Shown here in pieces: positions 57,873 to 64,000 of a DNA stretch of 64,000 bases. Made by a program: the position numbers and the translations under genes. Numbering within the stretch: position 1 is the stretch's first letter; every line of letters starts with the position of its first letter. The notes under the pieces are model-generated. The model was not told the origin of the DNA. It saw only the letters and a program-made list of their open reading frames with translations, and made no database searches. Source of the stretch: an uncultured Bacteroides sp. (lineage in GTDB: Bacteria; Bacteroidota; Bacteroidia; Bacteroidales; Bacteroidaceae). The stretch spans positions 443,736 to 507,735 of the forward strand of contig CAQOGY010000001.1 of the NCBI GenBank assembly GCA_948847595.1, written 5' to 3'.

Positions 57873-59222
57873 ATGGCAAATGTAATAAAGTTACGTAAAG
57901 GCCTTGACATAAACCTGAAAGGTAAAGCTGCTGAGACGTACACAACAGTGAAAGAGCCGGGATTTTACGCACTCGTACCCGATGATTTTCCTGGAGTGAC
58001 GCCGAAGGTAGTCGTAAAAGAGCAGGAGTATGTGATGGCTGGTGGACCCTTGTTTATCGACAAGTATCATCCTGAAGTAAAATTTGTTTCGCCCGTGAGC
58101 GGCGTAGTGACAAGTGTAGAGCGTGGAGCCCGTCGTAAGGTACTGAACATCGTGGTGGAAGCTGCTGCAGAGCAGGACTACGAAGAGTTTGGTAAGATGG
58201 ATGTCAACGTGATGGACGGCAATTCAGTGAAAGCTGCTTTGTTGAATGCCGGACTGTTCGCGTTCATCAGACAGCGTCCTTATGACATCATCGCAGATCC
58301 GTCGGGTTTTCCGAAGGGCATCTTCGTATCCGCATTCGACAGCAATCCGCTGGCACCCGACTTCGAATTTGCGCTGAAAGGCGAAGAAGCAAATTTCCAG
58401 ACAGGACTCGATGCCCTCGCCAAGATGGCAAAAACTTACCTGAACATTAGCGTGAAGCAGAACGCTGCCGCGCTGACACAGGCAAAGAACGTTACAGTCA
58501 CCGCATTTGACGGGCCGAACCCTGCAGGAAACGTAGGCGTTCAGATCAACCATCTCGATCCCATATCCAAGGGCGAAACAGTATGGACAATTGATCCGCA
58601 AGCTGTCATCTTCATCGGCCGTCTCTTCAATACAGGCCGCGTAAACTTCACACGCACAGTAGCCGTGACAGGTTCCGAAGTGCTGAAACCTGCATACTGC
58701 AAACTTCAGGTAGGCGCACTGCTCACCAACGTGTTTGCCGGCAACGTAACAACAGGCAAAGACCTGCGCTACATCAGCGGTAACGTGCTGACAGGAAAGC
58801 AAGTGTCCCCGAACGGATTCTTAGGCGCATTCCACAGCCAGGTGACAGTCATCCCCGAAGGAGACGACATTCACGAAATGCTCGGATGGATCATGCCGCG
58901 TTTCAATCAGTATAGCGTCAACCGTTCATACTTTAGCTGGTTGATGGGGAAGAAGGAATACACACTGGACGCACGTATCAAGGGTGGCGAACGCCATATG
59001 ATCATGTCCGGCGAGTACGACAAAGTGCTTCCGATGGACATTTTGCCTGAATTCCTGATTAAGGCCATCATCGCCGGCGACATCGACCGCATGGAAGCGC
59101 TCGGCATCTATGAAGTAGCTCCCGAAGACTTCGCGCTTTGCGAATTTGTCTGCTCTTCAAAGATGGAACTGCAACGCATCGTTCGTGTCGGACTCGACAT
59201 GCTTCGTTCGGAAATGGCATAA
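57873..59222 (+). CDS. nqrA: Na+-translocating NADH:quinone reductase subunit A
   Basis: NqrA is the cytoplasmic-side subunit of Na+-NQR that takes part in quinone binding. The 449-residue length matches the family. The N-terminal block VIKLRKGLDINLKGKA is diagnostic, with the RnfC-like barrel/biotinyl-like segment GGPLFIDKYHPEVKFVSPVSG at about 62-82. No cofactor motif is expected. It is the first gene of the complete six-gene operon. Confidence 0.97.
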   Translation: MANVIKLRKGLDINLKGKAAETYTTVKEPGFYALVPDDFPGVTPKVVVKEQEYVMAGGPLFIDKYHPEVKFVSPVSGVVTSVERGARRKVLNIVVEAAAEQDYEEFGKMDVNVMDGNSVKAALLNAGLFAFIRQRPYDIIADPSGFPKGIFVSAFDSNPLAPDFEFALKGEEANFQTGLDALAKMAKTYLNISVKQNAAALTQAKNVTVTAFDGPNPAGNVGVQINHLDPISKGETVWTIDPQAVIFIGRLFNTGRVNFTRTVAVTGSEVLKPAYCKLQVGALLTNVFAGNVTTGKDLRYISGNVLTGKQVSPNGFLGAFHSQVTVIPEGDDIHEMLGWIMPRFNQYSVNRSYFSWLMGKKEYTLDARIKGGERHMIMSGEYDKVLPMDILPEFLIKAIIAGDIDRMEALGIYEVAPEDFALCEFVCSSKMELQRIVRVGLDMLRSEMA

Positions 59223-59308
59223 GAGAATTAATAATTAAAGATTAAAAATTAAAAAATGATAGTTGGGACTTTGTGAAATCGTCTTCCGGTAAACACAGCG
59301 TAGTTATT

Positions 59309-59336
59309 TCTCAATTCTCAATTCTCAATTCTCAAT
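59309..59336. repeat. Four tandem TCTCAAT units before nqrB
   Basis: The 7-base unit TCTCAAT is repeated four times without error, ending eight bases from the nqrB start. The nqrA-nqrB gap (121 bases) is the longest in the operon and otherwise AT-rich. Confidence 0.8.
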
Positions 59337-59343
59337 TTAATAA

Positions 59344-60516
59344 ATGAAAGCGTTAAGAAATTATCTCGATAAGATAAAGCCGAACTTTGAAGAAGGCGGC
59401 AAATTCCACGCATTCCAGTCGGTGTTCGACGGCTTCGAAACATTCCTGTTCGTGCCCAGCAAGACTGCGAAAACGGGAACGCATATACACGACGCGATTG
59501 ACAGCAAACGCATCATGTCGATTGTGGTTATTTCGTTAGTACCGGCATTGTTGTTCGGTATGTACAATGTAGGTTACCAGCATTTCACCCATACAGGTGC
59601 CGCAGGCAGCTTCTTCGAAATGTTCATCTACGGATTCCTGGCAGTACTGCCCAAAATTATCGTATCTTATGTAGTAGGTCTTGGCATTGAGTTCGTTGTA
59701 GCCCAATGGAAGAAAGAAGAAATTCAGGAAGGGTTCCTTGTTTCAGGTATCCTGATCCCGATGATCGTTCCGGTAGACTGTCCGTTGTGGATTCTTGCCG
59801 TAGCTACTGCATTCTCTGTAATCTTCGCTAAAGAAGTATTCGGTGGTACAGGTATGAACATCTTCAACGTGGCGTTGATAACCCGTGCATTCCTGTTCTT
59901 CGCATACCCGACCAAGATGTCCGGTGATGCCGTTTGGGTATCGGGCGACAGCATCTTCGGCCTGGGACAGTCAGTAGACGGACTAACCGTTGCCACTCCG
60001 CTGGGAGAAGCCGCTACAACAGGCGCTGCCCCTGCATTCAACATGGATATGGTGACAGGTCTTATTCCGGGTTCCATCGGTGAAACAAGTGTGATTGCTA
60101 TCCTGATTGGTGCCGTTATCCTTCTGTGGACAGGCATTGCAAGCTGGAAGACAATGATTTCCGTATTTGTCGGCGGTGCATTCATGGCTTGGGTATTCAA
60201 TGCCATCGGCATTGAAGGCAACGCTATGGCTAACATGCCTTGGTACGAACACCTCGTTCTCGGTGGTTTCTGCTTCGGTGCCGTGTTTATGGCTACCGAC
60301 CCTGTAACTTCCGCACGTACGGAAAGAGGCAAATACATCTTCGGATTCCTGATCGGTGTGATGGCTATCGTCATCCGTGTCCTGAACCCGGGTTACCCTG
60401 AAGGTATGATGCTTGCCATCCTGCTGATGAACATCTTCGCTCCGCTGATTGACTACTGTGTAGTGCAGGGTAATATCAGCCGCCGCGAAAAACGTGCTAT
60501 CAAGTCTAACCTATAA
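59344..60516 (+). CDS. nqrB: Na+-translocating NADH:quinone reductase subunit B
   Basis: NqrB is an integral membrane subunit with ten helices, a covalent FMN and the riboflavin/ubiquinone region. The 390-residue protein carries the FMN-attachment segment with Thr218 in LTVATPL (position of the Thr236 site of Vibrio NqrB) and the conserved KEVFGGTGMNIFN at about 178-190. It follows nqrA and is followed by nqrC after seven bases. Confidence 0.97.
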   Translation: MKALRNYLDKIKPNFEEGGKFHAFQSVFDGFETFLFVPSKTAKTGTHIHDAIDSKRIMSIVVISLVPALLFGMYNVGYQHFTHTGAAGSFFEMFIYGFLAVLPKIIVSYVVGLGIEFVVAQWKKEEIQEGFLVSGILIPMIVPVDCPLWILAVATAFSVIFAKEVFGGTGMNIFNVALITRAFLFFAYPTKMSGDAVWVSGDSIFGLGQSVDGLTVATPLGEAATTGAAPAFNMDMVTGLIPGSIGETSVIAILIGAVILLWTGIASWKTMISVFVGGAFMAWVFNAIGIEGNAMANMPWYEHLVLGGFCFGAVFMATDPVTSARTERGKYIFGFLIGVMAIVIRVLNPGYPEGMMLAILLMNIFAPLIDYCVVQGNISRREKRAIKSNL

Positions 60517-60523
60517 ATACCGG

Positions 60524-61204
60524 ATGAAAATGAATACAAATAGTAATAGTTATACTATCATTTATGCTTCGGTAATGGTTATTATCGTAGCATTCCTGCT
60601 GGCATTCGTTAGTTCTTCACTGAAAGCTACACAAGACAAGAACGTGCAGCTCGACACGAAGAAGCAGATTCTTGCTGCTTTGAATATCAAGAATGTGGAA
60701 GATGCGGATGCTGAATATCAGAAATATGTAAAAGGTGACATGCTGATGAACGTAGACGGTACGCTGACTGAAAATACAGGCGAATTTGCTACCAACTACG
60801 AAAAAGAGGCAAAAGAACAACAACGTCTTCACGTATTTGTATGCGAAGTGGACGGTCAGACTAAATATGTAGTTCCTGTTTACGGTGCCGGTCTTTGGGG
60901 CGCTATCTGGGGATACGTTGCGCTGAACGAAGACAAGGATACTGTTTACGGTACTTATTTCTCCCATGCAAGTGAGACTCCGGGTCTGGGTGCTGAAATC
61001 GCAACCGACCATTTCCAGAACGAATTCGTAGGTAAGAAGACGTTGGAAGGCGGTTCTGTCGCTTTGGGAGTTGTGAAGAACGGCAAGGTAGAGAAACCTG
61101 AATATCAGGTGGACGGTATCTCGGGTGGTACAATCACCTCTGTAGGTGTGGATGCCATGCTGAAAGCTTGTCTGGGTAGTTACATGAGTTTTTTAACTAA
61201 ATAA
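60524..61204 (+). CDS. nqrC: Na+-translocating NADH:quinone reductase subunit C
   Basis: NqrC has one N-terminal helix (about residues 8-27) and a periplasmic FMN-binding domain. The FMN is attached to Thr203 in the SGGTIT motif (consensus S(G/A)xTxS/T). The 226-residue length is near the family value. The ATG at 60524 is preferred to an earlier in-frame start at 60494, which lies within nqrB; another ATG is at 60530. Confidence 0.96.
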   Translation: MKMNTNSNSYTIIYASVMVIIVAFLLAFVSSSLKATQDKNVQLDTKKQILAALNIKNVEDADAEYQKYVKGDMLMNVDGTLTENTGEFATNYEKEAKEQQRLHVFVCEVDGQTKYVVPVYGAGLWGAIWGYVALNEDKDTVYGTYFSHASETPGLGAEIATDHFQNEFVGKKTLEGGSVALGVVKNGKVEKPEYQVDGISGGTITSVGVDAMLKACLGSYMSFLTK

Positions 61205-61222
61205 TAAGGAGAAGAAAAGAAT

Positions 61223-61864
61223 ATGGGACAACTGTTTTCAAAGAAGAATAAAGAAGTATTCTCTGCTCCGTTGGGAATAGATAATCCGGTTACCGTACAG
61301 GTGCTCGGTATCTGTTCTGCACTTGCTGTTACCGCAAAACTGGAGCCTGCTATCGTAATGGGACTTTCGGTAACGGTTATCACGGCATTTGCTAATGTTG
61401 TTATTTCACTGTTGCGCAAGACCATTCCCAACCGTATCCGTATCATCGTTCAGTTGGTGGTGGTAGCTGCCTTGGTTACTATCGTAAGTGAGATTCTGAA
61501 AGCGTTTGCTTATGACGTAAGCGTTCAGCTTTCTGTATATGTAGGTTTGATTATTACCAACTGTATCCTTATGGGACGTTTGGAAGCATTTGCCATGCAG
61601 AATGGTCCTTGGGAGTCTTTCCTGGATGGTGTCGGTAATGGTTTGGGATATGCCAAGATTCTGGTAATCGTCGCTTTCTTCCGCGAGCTGTTGGGTTCGG
61701 GAACGCTGCTCGGTTTCAACATCTTGAACTATGAGCCTATTCAGAATATAGGATATGTGAACAACGGCCTGATGTTGATGCCGCCGATGGCGTTGATTAT
61801 CGTAGCCTGCATCATCTGGTATCAACGTGCACGTCACAAAGAACTGCAAGAAGAAAGTAATTAA
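61223..61864 (+). CDS. nqrD: Na+-translocating NADH:quinone reductase subunit D
   Basis: NqrD is one of two homologous six-helix membrane subunits (with NqrE) that ligate the intramembrane iron centre and form the Na+ path. The 213-residue protein has an N-terminal GLCSALAVTA-like segment seen as GICSALAVTAKLEPA (Cys near residue 31) and a second conserved Cys at TNCILMGR (near 113). Starts 18 bases after nqrC. Confidence 0.97.
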   Translation: MGQLFSKKNKEVFSAPLGIDNPVTVQVLGICSALAVTAKLEPAIVMGLSVTVITAFANVVISLLRKTIPNRIRIIVQLVVVAALVTIVSEILKAFAYDVSVQLSVYVGLIITNCILMGRLEAFAMQNGPWESFLDGVGNGLGYAKILVIVAFFRELLGSGTLLGFNILNYEPIQNIGYVNNGLMLMPPMALIIVACIIWYQRARHKELQEESN

Positions 61865-61906
61865 TAAAGATGAAGAACTCTTCATCCTTAATTCTTAATT
61901 GAAGAT

Positions 61907-62533
61907 ATGGAACATTTATTAAGTTTATTCGTCCGCTCTATCTTTGTGGACAACATGATATTCGCGTTCTTCCTCGGTATGTGTTCATACCTGGCTGTAT
62001 CGAAGAATGTGAAGACTGCCGTAGGACTGGGTATCGCCGTGACTTTCGTGTTATTGGTGACGTTGCCGGTCAACTATCTGTTGCAAACCAAGGTGCTGGC
62101 TGCCAATGCTATCATCGAAGGCGTTGACCTCAGCTTCCTGAGTTTTATTCTTTTCATTGCCGTTATTGCCGGTATCGTGCAATTGGTGGAGATGGTGGTA
62201 GAACGTTTCAGCCCTGCGCTGTACGCTTCACTGGGTATCTTCCTGCCGTTGATTGCCGTTAACTGTGCTATCATGGGTGCTTCCCTGTTCATGCAGCAAC
62301 GCATCAACCTCGGCCCGAGCGACCCGAAATACATTGGTGATATCTGGGACGCGCTTTCTTATGCACTGGGTTCGGGTATCGGTTGGTTGCTGGCTATCGT
62401 TGGTCTGGCTGCTATCCGTGAAAAAATGGCTTACTCTGACGTGCCTGCTCCGTTGAAGGGCTTGGGTATCACATTTATCACAGTAGGTCTGATGGCAATC
62501 GCATTCATGTGTTTCTCTGGTTTGAACATCTAA
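61907..62533 (+). CDS. nqrE: Na+-translocating NADH:quinone reductase subunit E
   Basis: NqrE is the inverted partner of NqrD. The 208-residue protein shows FVDNMIFAFFLGMCSYLAVSK, read in parts, with Cys near residue 26, and VNCAIMGASLF with Cys near 120; these cysteines hold the Fe centre with those of NqrD. Six helices are evident. The gap to nqrD (42 bases) holds a GATGAAGA/TCTTCATC hairpin. Confidence 0.97.
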   Translation: MEHLLSLFVRSIFVDNMIFAFFLGMCSYLAVSKNVKTAVGLGIAVTFVLLVTLPVNYLLQTKVLAANAIIEGVDLSFLSFILFIAVIAGIVQLVEMVVERFSPALYASLGIFLPLIAVNCAIMGASLFMQQRINLGPSDPKYIGDIWDALSYALGSGIGWLLAIVGLAAIREKMAYSDVPAPLKGLGITFITVGLMAIAFMCFSGLNI

Positions 62534-62552
62534 AAAGAAAGGAATAAAGACA

Positions 62553-63827
62553 ATGGATATGAATTTAATATTAGCGAGCATTGGGGTATTCCTTGTGGTT
62601 ATTCTGTTGCTTGTTGTGATCTTGTTGGTTTCCAAGAATTTTCTGGTACCATCAGGAGATGTGAAACTGACAATCAACGGTGAAAAGGAGTTGGAAGTGG
62701 CTTCCGGTTCTACTTTACTGAACACGCTGTCTGTAAACGGAGTATTTCTGTCATCCGCTTGTGGTGGTAAGGGTTCTTGCGGACAGTGCAAATGCCAGGT
62801 GCTCGAAGGGGGCGGCGAAATCCTTCCTTCCGAGGTTCCTCACTTCAGCCGCAAACAGCAGCAAGACCACTGGCGTCTGGGCTGTCAGGTGAAAGTGAAA
62901 AGTGATATGTCTATCAAGATTGACGAATCTGTACTCGGCGTGAAAGAGTGGGAGTGCGAAGTTATCTCCAACAAGAACGTGGCTACGTTTATCAAGGAGT
63001 TTATCGTGGCTCTGCCTAAAGGCGAACACATGGACTTTATCCCGGGGTCTTACGCACAGATTAAGATTCCTAAATTCTCAATGGACTATGATAAGGATAT
63101 CGACAAGAGCCTGATTGGTGACGAGTATCTGCCTGCATGGGAGAAATTCGGTCTGCTGGGCTTGAAATGTAAAAACGATGAGGAAACCATCCGTGCTTAC
63201 TCTATGGCGAACTATCCTGCCGAAGGTGACCGTATCATGCTGACAGTGCGTATCGCTACTCCGCCGTTCAAGCCGAAAGAACAAGGTCCCGGATTTATGG
63301 ATGTAATGCCGGGTATCGCTTCTTCTTATATCTTCACTCTGAAACCGGGTGACAAGGTTATCATGAGCGGTCCTTACGGAGATTTCCACCCGATTTTCGA
63401 TTCTAAGAAAGAAATGATGTGGATTGGTGGTGGTGCCGGTATGGCTCCGTTGCGTGCGCAAATCATGCACTTGACGAAGACTTTGCATACTACCGACCGT
63501 AAGATGTCTTACTTCTACGGTGCCCGTGCACTGAACGAAGTGTTCTATCTGGAAGACTTCTTGCAGATTGAAAAAGACTTCCCGAACTTCACATTCCATC
63601 TGGCACTTGACCGTCCGGATCCTGCTGCCGATGCTGCAGGCGTGAAGTATACTCCGGGCTTCGTTCACAACGTAATTTATGAAACTTACTTGAAGAACCA
63701 CGAAGCTCCTGAAGATATTGAATACTACATGTGTGGCCCTGGCCCGATGTCGAAAGCTGTTGAGAAGATGCTCGACGACCTTGGCGTACCGGCGCAGAAC
63801 TTGATGTTCGATAACTTCGGCGGATAA
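62553..63827 (+). CDS. nqrF: Na+-translocating NADH:quinone reductase subunit F
   Basis: NqrF is the NADH-oxidising subunit. The 424-residue protein has one N-terminal helix (about 4-26), a 2Fe-2S ferredoxin domain with Cys70, Cys76, Cys79 (ACGGKGSCGQC) and Cys111 (LGCQV), an FAD domain with RAYSMANYP, and an NADH-binding domain with GGGAGMAPLR and the C-terminal YYMCGPGPM. Electrons pass from NADH through FAD and the iron-sulfur cluster to NqrD/E and NqrB/C. It is the last gene of the operon. Confidence 0.98.
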   Translation: MDMNLILASIGVFLVVILLLVVILLVSKNFLVPSGDVKLTINGEKELEVASGSTLLNTLSVNGVFLSSACGGKGSCGQCKCQVLEGGGEILPSEVPHFSRKQQQDHWRLGCQVKVKSDMSIKIDESVLGVKEWECEVISNKNVATFIKEFIVALPKGEHMDFIPGSYAQIKIPKFSMDYDKDIDKSLIGDEYLPAWEKFGLLGLKCKNDEETIRAYSMANYPAEGDRIMLTVRIATPPFKPKEQGPGFMDVMPGIASSYIFTLKPGDKVIMSGPYGDFHPIFDSKKEMMWIGGGAGMAPLRAQIMHLTKTLHTTDRKMSYFYGARALNEVFYLEDFLQIEKDFPNFTFHLALDRPDPAADAAGVKYTPGFVHNVIYETYLKNHEAPEDIEYYMCGPGPMSKAVEKMLDDLGVPAQNLMFDNFGG

Positions 63828-63884
63828 TTCTCCGGAAGTTAACTTTCGGTCGGCGAAATGGCCGGAAAGATAACATAAGAACAG

Positions 63885-63933
63885 AGCGGGAAACCTGAAA
63901 AGCATATCAGCTTTTTCAGATTTCCCGCTTTTT
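63885..63933 (+). terminator. Terminator of the nqr operon
   Basis: AGCGGGAAA (63885-63893) with the following CCTGAAAAGC pairs with GCTTTTTCAG and TTTCCCGCT (63910-63929), leaving one mismatch and one bulge, and TTTTTC follows. Confidence 0.85.
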
Positions 63934-64000
63934 CTTCTGTTACGCTTCTTCTGTTACGCTTCTTCTGTTACGCTTCTTCTGTTACGCTTCTTCTGTTACG
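63932..64000. repeat. 14-base tandem repeat at the right edge
   Basis: The unit TTCTTCTGTTACGC is repeated perfectly four times and 13/14 of a fifth before the window ends (63932, 63946, 63960, 63974, 63988). It starts within the T-run of the nqr terminator. The array may continue beyond the window. Confidence 0.9.

Overview
The window looks like a chromosome segment of a gut Bacteroides (B. thetaiotaomicron/ovatus/xylanisolvens group; species not decidable by eye). Reasons: house-type Bacteroides promoters (-7 TAnnTTTG), a SusC-like TonB-dependent receptor, DUF4251/DUF4492/DUF5686/DUF4248 family proteins, a 'smalltalk' microprotein, an Na+-NQR operon and cytochrome bd oxidase. No rRNA, CRISPR array or intact insertion sequence is seen. 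One tRNA gene (Lys, anticodon TTT) is present.

Layout. 0.2-3.2 kb: cytochrome bd operon (DUF4492-cydA-cydB). 3.4-20.4 kb: mainly housekeeping and envelope genes: a 2-hydroxyacid dehydrogenase, DUF5686-rarA, a WecB-like protein with altered catalytic residues, a TRIC-type channel, DUF4251, lemA-M48 protease, an ECF sigma factor, ompA-like/mtgA, a MATE transporter, a two-headed secreted esterase, and a PAS histidine kinase. 20.5-28.4 kb: tRNA-Lys, ettA, a TonB receptor plus surface lipoprotein pair, and a membrane-anchored EEP-fold protein.

28.5-54.5 kb is an exopolysaccharide/capsule-type locus, all on the minus strand: TolC-like, Wzz-like co-polymerase with a kinase-like but P-loop-less tail, Wzy-like polymerase, two GT2 enzymes, a GT4; then, after an interruption, eight more genes (GTs, a GT-D/DUF1792 enzyme, a Wzx-type flippase) and a terminal hybrid histidine kinase. 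The interruption (about 40.2-46.9 kb) is a mostly opposite-strand, GC-rich cassette with phage-like content: a small HTH protein, a DUF4373 replication-type protein, a T7 gp4-like TOPRIM primase-helicase, DUF4248, an Rpn-family PD-(D/E)XK nuclease, an HU-like protein, the smalltalk microprotein and a T7-lysozyme-like amidase. This is the most interesting part of the window. No initiating sugar-phosphate transferase and no Wza-type SLBB protein is in view, so the pathway depends on genes elsewhere.

54.7-57.5 kb: a BamA/TamA-type barrel and a secreted C1 aminopeptidase. 57.9-63.8 kb: the complete nqrABCDEF operon, which with cydAB supplies NADH oxidation and terminal electron transfer to traces of oxygen. 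Several non-coding repeats recur: a ~150-bp element in two copies (13.7 and 41.9 kb), a hairpin family with arms starting TTCAGGCACGG (4.4 and 46.8 kb), an array of six mini-hairpins (8.55-8.68 kb), an inverted-repeat element at 57.6 kb, and a perfect 14-bp tandem repeat running off the right end.
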